Origin: Thalassobius sp034670005
Lineage (GTDB): Bacteria > Pseudomonadota > Alphaproteobacteria > Rhodobacterales > Rhodobacteraceae
Length of the DNA stretch: 64,000 nucleotides
Direction of reading: 5' to 3'
Assembly (NCBI RefSeq): GCF_034670005.1
Contig: NZ_JAXMOH010000009.1
Location: 96,876-160,875 of the forward strand
The first letter of the stretch is position 1; the number at the start of each line of letters is the position of its first letter. Positions 46,120-55,354 of this stretch are shown here, in pieces. The translations under genes and the position numbers were made by a program. Below the pieces are notes generated by a model. It had not been told where the DNA came from and made no database searches. It saw nothing but the letters and a program-made list of their open reading frames with translations.

Positions 46120-49100
46120 ATGAACGATTTCACTGAAGACCTTTTAGTCCAAAAGACCATGGCCGATTATCTGGCCGATGAGCATGGCTGGCGATCCGTC
46201 ATGGCGTGGAACAGCGAGACCTTCGGCCCCGAGGGCACGCTGGGCCGCAAGTCCGACAAGGACGTTATCCTGACCCGTTACCTGTCCGACGCGCTGGTCA
46301 CCCTGAACCCAAGCCTGCCGGACGACGCTTACGCTCAGGCCCTGCGCCAGATCACCGAGACCTTCGCCTCGCAATCCCTGCTGAAGACCAACCAGGAGAA
46401 ATACGAACTGCTCCGCGACGGCGTGCAGGTCAAATTCCGGCAGAACAATGAGCCCCGCGTCGAACACCTGCGCGTCTTTGATTTCGACACGCCCGAGAAC
46501 AACGATTTCCTTTGTGTGCGCGAGATGTGGATCCGCGGCTATGCCCATCGTCGGCGAGCTGACATCGTGGGTTTCGTCAACGGGCTGCCTTTGATGTTCT
46601 GCGAGCTCAAGCGCCCCGACAAGGATCTGCGCCGCGCCTATGCCGAAAACCTGAGCGACTACAAAGACACGGTCCCGCATCTGTTCCACTTCAACGCCTT
46701 CGTCATCCTCGGGAATGGCGAAGAGGGGCGGATGGGCTCGATCAGCGCCGAATACGCGCATTTCGCGGAATGGCTGAAGCTGGATGAGCGTGACCGGCGC
46801 GATGCGCGCCTGCCGATGGAAGCGCTGCTAAAGATCGTCTGCGATAAACGCCGGTTCTTGGACCTGTTTGAGAATTTCATCCTGTTCGCAGACGGTGCCA
46901 ACGGGCTGGCAAAGATCATCGCCAAGAACCACCAGTATCTGGGCGTGAACCGGGCCGTGGAGGCCGTGAAGACCCGGGAGGATCTGGAGCGCAAGTTGGG
47001 TGTGTTCTGGCATACCCAGGGGTCGGGCAAGTCCTTCTCGATGGCGCTGTTCACCCAGAAGGTCCACCGCAAGCTGGGCGGCGATTTCACCTTCCTGATC
47101 CTGACCGACCGCACCGATCTGGACAACCAGATCTACAAGACCTTTGCCTCCGTCGGGCTTGCCAACAATGACAAGGACGCCTGCCGCGCGTCCTCTGCAA
47201 AGAACCTGCGCGAGTTGCTGGGACAGCAGAAGAAGGTCGTCTTCACGATGATCCAGAAGTTCACCGATGATGAGGCCGGGAACGGGGTCTATTCGACCAG
47301 TGACAAGCTGATTGTCGTGACAGATGAGGCGCACAGGACACAATACGGGATGCTTGCGCTGAACATGCGCAAGGGGCTGCCTAACGCCAGCTTCATCGGC
47401 TTCACCGGCACGCCGCTGTTCGCCAATGACGAGATCACCAGGCAGGTGTTTGGTGGGTATCTGTCCACCTACGACTTCCAGGATGCCATCGAGGATGGAG
47501 CGACTTTGCCGCTGTTTTACGACGCGCGTGGCGACAAGCTAAAGATCGCGGGGGCAGATCTGAATGGCCGCTTGGCTGATGCACTGGCCGAAGCTGAGGT
47601 GGATGACCCAGATGTGGCCGCGAAACTGTCAGATGATCTGAAACGCGAGTATCACGTCGTCACAGCAGAGCCGCGCCTGAAGCATGTGGCGAAAGATTTC
47701 GCCTGGCACTTCTCGACCAATTGGGAAAGTGGCAAGGCGATGTATGTCGCCATCGACAAGGTCACGGCCGTTCGAATGTTCAACTACATTCAGGCCGAGT
47801 GGGAGGCCCAGATCGCAGCGCTGGAGGCTGAACTCGGTTCCATCGCCGACGACCAAGAACGGCTTCAGCGCGAGGCCAAGATTGCCTGGATGCGTGAGAC
47901 CGAGATGGCCGTTGTTGTCAGCGACGAGCAGAATGAGATCAAGAAGTTCAAAGACTGGGGCCTCGACATCATTCCACATCGCAAGCGAATGAAGGATGGC
48001 TTCACGGTTAAGGAGAAAGTCGGTGGCCGCGAAATCGAGAAGCGGCTGGATGTCGAGACAGCGTTCAAACGGGAAGAGCATCCCTTCCGCATTGTGATCG
48101 TCTGCGCCATGTGGCTGACTGGCTTCGACGTGCCTTCTCTTTCGACTCTATACCTCGACAAGCCTCTGCAGGCGCACACCCTAATGCAGGCCATTGCGCG
48201 AGCCAACCGCGTGAAGGAAGGCAAGAACAACGGACTAATCGTCGACTACTGCGGCATCCTGAAAAACCTTCGAAAAGCCCTTGCGACTTTTGCTGGCCAT
48301 ACAGGAGGTGGAACTCTTGGTGGCCCAGATGAGCCTGGGCCCGACGTCGATCCTGTAAATCCAGAGGAAAAGCTGAGAAACGAACTCGTCGAAGCAATTG
48401 CGCTGGTCGGAGAACGCCTGAAAGATGGTGGGTTCGATTTGGACCGGCTGCGCAAGGCCGAAGGCTTTGACAAGCTCAAGGCTCTTAAAGATGCAAAAGA
48501 GACTATCAACCAGAACGATGAAACCCGGAAAGGCTTTGAAATTGTCGCGCGGGCTGTTTTCAGGAAATACAAGGCATGCTTAACTTTTGCATGGGCAGAG
48601 GATTTCAAAGGATCGTACCAAGCGATCAACTACATTTATAGCTCCCTCCAGGATGATAAGGCGGACGCTGATACGACAGCGATCATCCAGAAACTCAACG
48701 CCATTGTCGCCGACGCAATCCAAATAACTCCAGACACCGAGGGCGATCGCATCTTTGATATTTCGAAGGTGAACTTTGATCTTCTGCGTAAGGAGTTTGC
48801 GAAAAGCGAGAGAAAAGCCAGCGATACTCAGGACCTCCGTGAAGTAGTGAGAAATCGATTGGCAAAAATGTTGGCAGCAAATCCGACCCTGACGGATTTC
48901 GAAGAGCGGTTCGACAAGATCATCAAGGAATACAACAAAGAGAAGGACAAGAACACAATCGAGGCGACATTCGAGGCTCTCATGCGTCTTGCTGCGGAGA
49001 TGGAGGCAGAGGCGAAAGCCCACGTGGCTATGGGATTGTCGGCCGACCAGAAGCCGATCTTTGACGTCCTCTTTCGGGAAGATCTTTCCGGGGAGGAAAT

Positions 49101-49356
49101 AAAGCAAATTAAGTCAGCGTCGATAGCCATATTGGAGTCGATCAAACGCCGCATGGAGCAGGTTCATGATGCTTTCCAAAAGGAGTCTACACGAGCCGGG
49201 ATTCGGCAGGAAATCTACGATCTTTTGTATGACGAGCACACCGGGCTGCCCGAGGCGAAATACGATGATGCGGAATTAGAAGTCCGAACCGATGAGCTGT
49301 TCAAGTTTTTTGAACATAAATACCAAACATATGCTCCGCAACATCGTCAGGCTTGA
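46120..49356 (+). CDS. hsdR: Type I restriction endonuclease subunit
   Basis: A 1078-residue restriction/translocase subunit. The PD-(D/E)xK nuclease shows D148 (RADIVGF) and E162-x-K164 (CELKRP). Helicase motif I is HTQGSGKSFS near residue 303, motif II DEAH near 402, and later motifs FTGTPLF and TGFDVPSLSTLYLDKPL with MQAIARANR. The remaining C-terminus is helical, for assembly. It starts 10 bp after hsdS. Complete length, no disruption seen. The 3' third becomes AT-richer. Confidence 0.94.
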   Translation: MNDFTEDLLVQKTMADYLADEHGWRSVMAWNSETFGPEGTLGRKSDKDVILTRYLSDALVTLNPSLPDDAYAQALRQITETFASQSLLKTNQEKYELLRDGVQVKFRQNNEPRVEHLRVFDFDTPENNDFLCVREMWIRGYAHRRRADIVGFVNGLPLMFCELKRPDKDLRRAYAENLSDYKDTVPHLFHFNAFVILGNGEEGRMGSISAEYAHFAEWLKLDERDRRDARLPMEALLKIVCDKRRFLDLFENFILFADGANGLAKIIAKNHQYLGVNRAVEAVKTREDLERKLGVFWHTQGSGKSFSMALFTQKVHRKLGGDFTFLILTDRTDLDNQIYKTFASVGLANNDKDACRASSAKNLRELLGQQKKVVFTMIQKFTDDEAGNGVYSTSDKLIVVTDEAHRTQYGMLALNMRKGLPNASFIGFTGTPLFANDEITRQVFGGYLSTYDFQDAIEDGATLPLFYDARGDKLKIAGADLNGRLADALAEAEVDDPDVAAKLSDDLKREYHVVTAEPRLKHVAKDFAWHFSTNWESGKAMYVAIDKVTAVRMFNYIQAEWEAQIAALEAELGSIADDQERLQREAKIAWMRETEMAVVVSDEQNEIKKFKDWGLDIIPHRKRMKDGFTVKEKVGGREIEKRLDVETAFKREEHPFRIVIVCAMWLTGFDVPSLSTLYLDKPLQAHTLMQAIARANRVKEGKNNGLIVDYCGILKNLRKALATFAGHTGGGTLGGPDEPGPDVDPVNPEEKLRNELVEAIALVGERLKDGGFDLDRLRKAEGFDKLKALKDAKETINQNDETRKGFEIVARAVFRKYKACLTFAWAEDFKGSYQAINYIYSSLQDDKADADTTAIIQKLNAIVADAIQITPDTEGDRIFDISKVNFDLLRKEFAKSERKASDTQDLREVVRNRLAKMLAANPTLTDFEERFDKIIKEYNKEKDKNTIEATFEALMRLAAEMEAEAKAHVAMGLSADQKPIFDVLFREDLSGEEIKQIKSASIAILESIKRRMEQVHDAFQKESTRAGIRQEIYDLLYDEHTGLPEAKYDDAELEVRTDELFKFFEHKYQTYAPQHRQA

Positions 49357-49631
49357 AGCAAGCCAGAGCAGCATTTTAGGGGCAAGCAACCGCAACGTGG
49401 ATCAACTTAACTGCCCCCACAGTGGCCCCAAGGTCCTATTTCACTTCAACATCAATCTATTCGGAGAACCTTGCAAATGAAAGGCGGCGCAAGAGAGGAA
49501 AACTGAATTTTCGGGCAAAGTTCAGTGGTCAAATGACAGATACTTATACAGAATTGCAAGCAGAGCCTCGCTACGATCACTTAAATTGACTTGTCAACTT
49601 TATCAAGCATTAACGCTTAGGAGAAACTTTC

Positions 49632-50762
49632 ATGTTGCTTGCTTGCGATGAAGCCGGGTTTACCGGGCCGGACCTATTGGCAAACGATCAACGATATTTT
49701 GCGTTTGCTTCAATCAATATTTCCGATGACGAAGCATGGCTACTAATCGATGCAGCACGCAAGGAACATCCTGTCCAGATGCCAGAGCTAAAAGCTTCAA
49801 AACTCATGGCAAGCAATCAAGGTAGGAGATTGATAACTCACTTGGTAGAAAGCCTTTCCGGCCGCTTCGCAATAAACGCCCACGACAAATTATTGGCGCT
49901 CTGTGGCTGGGTTTTCGAGTATGTTTTCGAGCCCGTTTTCCAAGATGATCCAAGCATATTTTATGAAAAAGAGTTTCATTTATTCATAGCAATGTACTGC
50001 TATCTCTGGTTCCAAAGTGACAGCACTGAAGTGAAGGCTACGCTCGCAGAGTTCCAAAATATGATGCGATCAAAGGACCTATCCAAAGCACCCTCATTGT
50101 TCGCCAGTAAAGCTCAGGTCACAGAATCACAACAGCATCCTTTTGAACTCATTCGCAGATTCGCGACAGCTCATCGCAAAACCATTGCCAAGGAAGTCCG
50201 TGAGGTTCAGCATCATACAGTTGACAAGGGAACGTGGACTCTTGACCTGTCAGCTTCAGCGCTTTGGAGCCACCTCAATCACTGGGGGCGGCACAAGGAG
50301 CCACTTACTGTCATTTGTGATGAGAGCAAGCCGTTAAGGGCTATCGCGGCGGAACTAAATGGCGACGCAATGGATGCGGCAATAGCAAGAGCTCGAATGA
50401 TGAAGCCTAATGACCCGCTCGGCTGGGAAATGTCTGAGCCAGTTAATTTTGCCGATTCTCGATCCCATCCTTCGGTTCAACTTGCGGACATTCTGGCAAG
50501 TACCGTCGTGCATTGCCACACCAACGGAGTGCCGCAAGGTTTTGAAGGCACCGCTCACGTTCTGGACAATGGGATGCTGAAAGACTCGATATTCCCAGAC
50601 TTAGAACGCGTGCAATTGGATAATGACCACGTTAAAGTTCACTACGCAGTCTTATATGAACTGGTCGCGCGAGCAGAAGGTGGCGGCACAGGCATTCCGG
50701 TGGAGGACTACTTCCAACTTGTTCAACAGGCGATTGCGTCTGGAGAGCTTGTTCTGGAGTAG
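49632..50762 (+). CDS. DUF3800 domain protein
   Basis: A 376-residue protein of the DUF3800 family, which has an RNase H-like fold with acidic residues. CDEAG at residues 5-9, CDES in the C-terminal half and the family-typical FADSRSHPSVQLADILAS near 278-295 are visible. Such genes are frequent in defence islands and some are toxin-like nucleases, but the function is not established. It lies 275 bp after hsdR and is probably a separate unit with its own ribosome-binding site (AGGAGAA). Confidence 0.8.
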   Translation: MLLACDEAGFTGPDLLANDQRYFAFASINISDDEAWLLIDAARKEHPVQMPELKASKLMASNQGRRLITHLVESLSGRFAINAHDKLLALCGWVFEYVFEPVFQDDPSIFYEKEFHLFIAMYCYLWFQSDSTEVKATLAEFQNMMRSKDLSKAPSLFASKAQVTESQQHPFELIRRFATAHRKTIAKEVREVQHHTVDKGTWTLDLSASALWSHLNHWGRHKEPLTVICDESKPLRAIAAELNGDAMDAAIARARMMKPNDPLGWEMSEPVNFADSRSHPSVQLADILASTVVHCHTNGVPQGFEGTAHVLDNGMLKDSIFPDLERVQLDNDHVKVHYAVLYELVARAEGGGTGIPVEDYFQLVQQAIASGELVLE

Positions 50763-51098
50763 CTACTTTTCAAGTTTTATCATTTTTTAGCGTATGAAGC
50801 CTGACAAACGAGCGATACTTTCATCACGCGGCATTTTCCATTCTGAGCTCATCGCCACCTTGCGTCATTGCACAGAAGTTTAACATTTCGATGTTGTTTG
50901 AAGGTCACTCCTAACATCTTGGCATGTCTGCCCCGCACCGGTAGCGAATGACTGGAAGTCACCCTTATTTTTGATCGGCGCGAACAGCCAATTGCTGGAA
51001 CTGAGCATCTCGTGAACGGGTGACAGCATTGTGGCATCATGCCCGTCGTGAATTCATTTATGATGCTCTGCCTTTTGACGTAACCACTTGATGACGCC
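50763..51098. other. Non-coding gap between convergent DUF3800 and peptidase genes
   Basis: A 336-bp stretch between two converging genes. No domain-bearing frame, tRNA or clear repeat is seen. Confidence 0.4.
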
Positions 51099-51986
51099 CT
51101 ATCTGCCGTACGCAAACCTTGGGGTCCAGCTTTTTTGCAGCGATAGTTCTTCTTCGTAAGATTCATCATTGGGGTCATCGGCCATTTCCTCGCTCGAAAG
51201 GACCGTCAATGTGAAACCATAACTGCCAAGCCCAATCACTTCTTCATCCAAGGCAAGTTGTCGCTCACAGGAAAACCACTCTGCAAGGCTCGTTTGTCCG
51301 CAAATGGAGCGTGCCAGATGGATATTCTGCAGATCGGCATTGAACCGCAAAGTATGGGTCTTGGGCAGCGGCATCCCTTTTTTGAAAAAGGTGAGCTTGT
51401 CGAGTTTCTTGAAGCTTTCCGACAAGAACGCATATGCGACCTTGTCGGCTGAGCTGACAATGACCGCCATGGGATAGTCGCAGCATTCGGCGGCCCGGAT
51501 CGCAGATGCTGTAAGCGAGCACTCAGCTAAATGGCTAAGCGCAAGGATCCCGTCCAAGCCGACTCGGCTGCCCCCGAGTGCTTTGCCGACAAGGATGGAT
51601 GGCATAAGCAGACCAGATGCAAAATGATCCGCCTCAAGCTCTATTGAACTGGTACCCTGTGAAAACCCAGCCCTGGACATGTGGATCGGGGCGGTCTTCA
51701 GGATTTCTTCGGGATGCCCCTCAAGAAAATAGTGGCCAAGCTCGTGAGCCACGGTGAACCTGCGAAACCCTTCGCTCTTGATATCGGTCGCGTAGAAAAT
51801 GCCAACGCTCTCATCATGGAAGATGATCCCGCCGCTCACGCCAACCCGGCCGGGATCCTTGGGCTCGACAAAGATGTCTTCGCTCTCCGCGATCGCAAAG
51901 GGATCAACGGGGAAAGCATCGTAGCCTTTTTCTTTTGTTTTGCGCTCCCCTTGGCGCCGCGCCATTTGAATTCGAAATTTGCTCAT
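51099..51986 (-). CDS. capP: ImmA/IrrE-type zinc peptidase, CapP-like
   Basis: A 295-residue metallopeptidase. The zinc motif is HELGH at residues 81-85, with a third-ligand region IELEADHFASGLLMP about 35 residues later. A C-terminal domain of about 120 residues could be a GAF-like sensor. Its start overlaps the stop of the XRE repressor gene (ATGA). In CBASS loci the CapP peptidase cleaves the CapH repressor when DNA damage products appear, inducing the operon. The same architecture divergent from a CBASS operon supports that role here; an ImmA-like role for island excision is an alternative. Confidence 0.75.
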   Translation of the reverse strand: MSKFRIQMARRQGERKTKEKGYDAFPVDPFAIAESEDIFVEPKDPGRVGVSGGIIFHDESVGIFYATDIKSEGFRRFTVAHELGHYFLEGHPEEILKTAPIHMSRAGFSQGTSSIELEADHFASGLLMPSILVGKALGGSRVGLDGILALSHLAECSLTASAIRAAECCDYPMAVIVSSADKVAYAFLSESFKKLDKLTFFKKGMPLPKTHTLRFNADLQNIHLARSICGQTSLAEWFSCERQLALDEEVIGLGSYGFTLTVLSSEEMADDPNDESYEEELSLQKSWTPRFAYGR

Positions 51987-52318
51987 TTTTCCGACTTTCG
52001 CTTATTCATAAGGTCGATCATCATCTGGATGTGATCGCGATCACCGTCGGACAAATTTTCCTCTCCACGAAAGACCGTCGTTGCTCCCGCCATGTCGTTT
52101 GTCCTTCCGAGCAAGTAGTCGGATGTTACGTTTAATGCCTTTGCAAGTGCCCTGATGTTGGCAAATGACGGCTTTCTTCGTTCCTTTTCGAAGTGGCCAA
52201 TTGCGGATGGTTGTAGCCCGGTCTTGCCTGCGAGTTCCGTCTGGTTGATCCTCCGCGCCTCTCTGGCTTTTCGCAGTCTGTCTCCGAAACCACTATTTGA
52301 ATCCGTTAAGTTTGACAT
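51983..52318 (-). CDS. capH: XRE-family repressor, CapH-like
   Basis: A 111-residue protein with an N-terminal XRE helix-turn-helix (INQTELAGKTGLQPSAIGHFEKERRKPSF, residues 24-52) followed by a short C-terminal tail for dimerisation or cleavage. It is the first gene of the leftward pair and is divergent from the CBASS operon, with inverted CGTAGGA half-sites in the 145-bp gap. It probably represses both directions until the peptidase cleaves it (inference from CapH/CapP). Confidence 0.78.
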   Translation of the reverse strand: MSNLTDSNSGFGDRLRKAREARRINQTELAGKTGLQPSAIGHFEKERRKPSFANIRALAKALNVTSDYLLGRTNDMAGATTVFRGEENLSDGDRDHIQMMIDLMNKRKSEK

Positions 52319-52463
52319 GACGCTCCCGAATCTGTTACTATGACGTTATCGTAGGAGACATGCCGCTTGATCGCGGCTTCTTTTATAGCTTTTAATCCTA
52401 CGAAACCGTCAATAAACGTAGGACAGATCAGAGAGTCCGTCAAGCCTAAGGAGGCAGAAGAAC
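52319..52463. promoter_or_regulatory. CBASS control region with CGTAGGA repeats
   Basis: Three copies of CGTAGGA occur: 52350-52356, an inverted copy TCCTACG at 52396-52402, and 52417-52423. The last two form a perfect 7-bp dyad with a 14-bp spacer. The first faces the second. They are candidate operators for the XRE repressor. AGGAGG at about 52449 is the ribosome-binding site of the CD-NTase gene. Confidence 0.55.
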
Positions 52464-53825
52464 ATGAATATCAGGACGAACCTCGAAGATTTCGCCCGCA
52501 GCCTGGAGATCGATCCGGTAGAGGGTGCACTAATGGACGTTGCACGTGCTATCCAGATCACCCGCACCATGCACGATGAAGCCGACCGCCATTTTCAGGG
52601 GCTCGCACGGCATGTCGATCGCCCAGGCAGCCCTCTCGAAGACTCGGTCCTTGAGATCTACCCTTCTGGCAGCTTTGCAATTCACGCCGCGACGCGGTCA
52701 CGCCTGAAGACCGACCAGCACGACGTTGATGCAGTACTCGAAATCGCGATCGCTCCTGGCACCGACCCGGCGTGGGTGCTCGAACAATTGTACAAAGCGA
52801 TCAAGGGCGAAAAAGGCAGCAAGTACTACGACTATCCGATTGTGAAAAACAGTCGCTGTGTCACGGTTACCTACCCGGACGGCGTCACGGTCGATCTGAT
52901 GCCGGTCGTTCGAATCGACGGGACCCCCGAACGCGTGGCAACCTTGTTTCACTACAAGCCTGAGACGGACGAGCGGTACCACAAGGAGATCAATCCGAAG
53001 GGGTTTGCCAACCACTTCAATGCTCACATCGAGATCAGTGAAGCGTTTCAGAAACGTTTCGATGCCCGTCGTTACCTTGTCGATGGCCAAACCTACACCG
53101 AACTGGCCACGCGGCTGTCAAATGAGACGTCTGGTTTGGCGTTGCAAAAGGCAGATACCCAACCGATGCCGGTGCATGTCCCCCTCGACCAGAAATCGCC
53201 TCGCGTGGTTGCCCTCCAACTGATCAAGAGGTTCCGCGACAAACGGTATCGCAAGCACGACGATCACCGTGGTAAACGCAAACCCCCGGCCGTCATTATA
53301 GCAGCGATTGCAATCGATGCCGGCCCTGCAAACGATAGCCTGGTCGATGAAGTGATTGCGATTGCCAAGCGTATGCGCTGGCAGATCCGCAATGCCGAAC
53401 AGAACCTGCGGTTACTTGAAGTTCGCAATCCCGCACATTATCCGGATCTCTTTACTGATCGGTGGCCGGCTCAAAGGAGCGACCAGCAGCTTTGGGCTAC
53501 GGACTTGCTCACCCTCATCGAACGCCTCGAAAACCTGAAGCGGGTTGGATTCGATCCTGCGGTTATCCAATCGACATTCGACGATCTGTTCGGCGAAAAG
53601 GCCGGTGAGACCGCTCTGCAGGCCTATCATCGCGCACAGACTGTCCAGCTCGAACATGGCGCGCTCGGCATGACACCGAGTGGGCATTTGAAACCTGCGC
53701 CACCAGTTTCGTCCCTGGCTGCTCCAGCTCTGGGTGCTGGGATCGCATCCGCACCAGGCCTTGTGAGGCCTGCACGCGCGAATACGAACATGGGGGGCAC
53801 TGTACCTGATGATAACTGTTGGTGA
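52464..53825 (+). CDS. CBASS cyclic-oligonucleotide synthase (CD-NTase)
   Basis: A 453-residue nucleotidyltransferase of the cGAS/DncV-like family. The active site is G69-S70 (YPSGSF), D87-x-D89 (HDVDAVLEI) and D144 (TVDLMPVV). It makes a cyclic nucleotide signal on phage infection. The C-terminal 70 residues are a flexible Pro/Ala/Gly-rich tail with a GG pair 8 residues before the end, the kind of tail that E2-bearing CBASS systems process and conjugate. The patatin partner suggests 3',3'-cGAMP as product, by analogy with DncV-CapV. Its 3' end overlaps the E2 gene. Confidence 0.88.
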   Translation: MNIRTNLEDFARSLEIDPVEGALMDVARAIQITRTMHDEADRHFQGLARHVDRPGSPLEDSVLEIYPSGSFAIHAATRSRLKTDQHDVDAVLEIAIAPGTDPAWVLEQLYKAIKGEKGSKYYDYPIVKNSRCVTVTYPDGVTVDLMPVVRIDGTPERVATLFHYKPETDERYHKEINPKGFANHFNAHIEISEAFQKRFDARRYLVDGQTYTELATRLSNETSGLALQKADTQPMPVHVPLDQKSPRVVALQLIKRFRDKRYRKHDDHRGKRKPPAVIIAAIAIDAGPANDSLVDEVIAIAKRMRWQIRNAEQNLRLLEVRNPAHYPDLFTDRWPAQRSDQQLWATDLLTLIERLENLKRVGFDPAVIQSTFDDLFGEKAGETALQAYHRAQTVQLEHGALGMTPSGHLKPAPPVSSLAAPALGAGIASAPGLVRPARANTNMGGTVPDDNCW

Positions 53826-54378
53826 TCAGATTGCGGACATGGCCGATGTCTATCCCGAATGGTCATGCGATCGGCTGAGCCAGCGAACTTGTGTTTGGGA
53901 GGGGCATCTGCAGCCACACAAAACGACGTACCGGCTGCGGGTAGAATATTCTGAACCCCTACTGCTCGAAGGCAGATCAAACCTGTACCTGCAGCCACTG
54001 GTTGAGATTCTTGAACCGACATTGCAAAGGCGCTTCGGTAACAAAGAAGGGTCCCTACCGCATGTTTACGTGTCACATCCGCGAACAGAGCGTACAGGGC
54101 CATTCCTCTGCCTCTTCGACGACGAAGCGGATCAGTGGACGCCAGATGACCTGATCAGTAATACTATCATTCCCTGGGCGTCCAACTGGCTGAGCTGCTA
54201 CGAAAGCTGGCTGGCTTCGGGAAAATGGTTTGGGACGGGCAAACACATCAGAAGTCAGTCAGGCGGGCGATCCAGGTTGGCGGTACTTATGGAGAGATTT
54301 CATGGCACAACCTCAATCCCGCCGCTCGCAGGGCACAATCTTTCACCGTCGAGATCAACTCGAATGGCCCGCAGATGA
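53809..54378 (+). CDS. CBASS stand-alone E2-like enzyme
   Basis: A 189-residue protein of the prokaryotic E2 family found in short type II CBASS. The core is visible as WEGHLQPHKTTYRLRVEY, LPHVYVSH, the catalytic cysteine C101 in PFLCLFDD, and WTPDDLISNTIIPWASNWLSCYESWLASGKWFGTGKH. It has no E1 or JAB domain. Known stand-alone E2s attach the CD-NTase to itself or targets and raise its activity. The start may be ATG at 53809 (overlapping the synthase gene) or 53839. The last 40 residues overlap the capV gene in another frame and are probably unconserved. Confidence 0.82.
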   Translation: MITVGDQIADMADVYPEWSCDRLSQRTCVWEGHLQPHKTTYRLRVEYSEPLLLEGRSNLYLQPLVEILEPTLQRRFGNKEGSLPHVYVSHPRTERTGPFLCLFDDEADQWTPDDLISNTIIPWASNWLSCYESWLASGKWFGTGKHIRSQSGGRSRLAVLMERFHGTTSIPPLAGHNLSPSRSTRMARR

Positions 54379-55354
54379 TCTTCGCATACTGTCCATTGAT
54401 GGCGGTGGCATAAAAGGCATTCTGCCTGCGGCGGTGCTGGCGGAATGCGAGCGTCGTTTCTTGAAGGGCGGTTCGGCAGGCAGCTACTTCGACATGATCG
54501 CCGGCACTTCAACCGGAGGAATAATCGCGCTCGGCATGGCAGCAGGAATGCGCGCCGAGGAGGTTCTGGAAATCTATATGCGCCACGGGTCGGAAATATT
54601 TCCCCGGCCTTGGACGCCGCCAACTCGACTTGGTCGCGCGATGCGATCCGCTTATCAGTTTGCCCGCGATCTTGCCGTTTATCGATACAACCGCGAACCC
54701 TTGGAACGAGCTCTTCGAGATCGCTTTGGCAACAGGACACTGTGCTCGGTCAATGTGCGTTTGAACATTCCTACCTTCGATGGGTTCAACGAGGTCACCG
54801 TCCTCAAGACCCCGCACCACCCTGATTTTCGCCTCGACTGGCAGGAAGAACTGGTCACGGTGGCATTGGCGACGTCCGCTGCGCCGACATTCTTCTCGAC
54901 CTATCGAAACGGCAACCGGCACTTCGCCGATGGCGGTGTTTGGGCGAACAACCCCGTCATGGTGGCGCTGGTGGATGCCATGAGTTGTTTCAACGTCGAC
55001 AGGCACAAAATCGAAATCCTGAGCCTTGGTTGTGGCGATCAAGATCTCCGTATGACTGATGGTCAGACCAAACGCGGCGGCATGTTCCACTGGAGAACGA
55101 TCATCGAAAGCGCGATGCATCTGCAAAGCCAAAACGCTCTGGGGCAAGCCGGATTGCTAATAGGGCGAGACCGAATGCTCCGCCTGACATCCGCTCCGAC
55201 GCTTGAACCAATCGGTTTAGATGATTTTGTGCGAGCAAGTTGTGAACTGCCCGCGCAAGCGAAGAGGTTAGTTGAAGAAAATGCTGAACGCCTTGAAGCA
55301 TTCTTCGATGCCAAGCGGCCTCAAGCGACTTTTTATCATGGCAAGCGCCAATGA
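54302..55354 (+). CDS. capV: Patatin-like phospholipase effector of CBASS
   Basis: A 350-residue phospholipase. The oxyanion loop is DGGGIKG at residues 33-39, the nucleophile S70 is in GTSTGG and the dyad aspartate D210 in DGGVWANNP. On binding the cyclic nucleotide, CapV-type enzymes degrade membrane phospholipids and kill the infected cell. ATG at 54302 begins a short lead before the patatin domain, close to CapV length (about 355), and overlaps the E2 gene by 77 bp. It is the last gene of the three-gene operon. Confidence 0.88.
   Translation: MAQPQSRRSQGTIFHRRDQLEWPADDLRILSIDGGGIKGILPAAVLAECERRFLKGGSAGSYFDMIAGTSTGGIIALGMAAGMRAEEVLEIYMRHGSEIFPRPWTPPTRLGRAMRSAYQFARDLAVYRYNREPLERALRDRFGNRTLCSVNVRLNIPTFDGFNEVTVLKTPHHPDFRLDWQEELVTVALATSAAPTFFSTYRNGNRHFADGGVWANNPVMVALVDAMSCFNVDRHKIEILSLGCGDQDLRMTDGQTKRGGMFHWRTIIESAMHLQSQNALGQAGLLIGRDRMLRLTSAPTLEPIGLDDFVRASCELPAQAKRLVEENAERLEAFFDAKRPQATFYHGKRQ

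Noticed and set aside
51099..52318. HTH/peptidase pair read as a toxin-antitoxin or prophage repressor module
   Set aside because: Possible, but the divergent position beside CBASS and the shared operator repeats fit CapH/CapP better; no other phage genes are nearby.
54230..54378. Frameshift fusing the E2 and patatin genes
   Set aside because: Each has its own intact domain and a plausible start; a simple gene overlap explains the arrangement.
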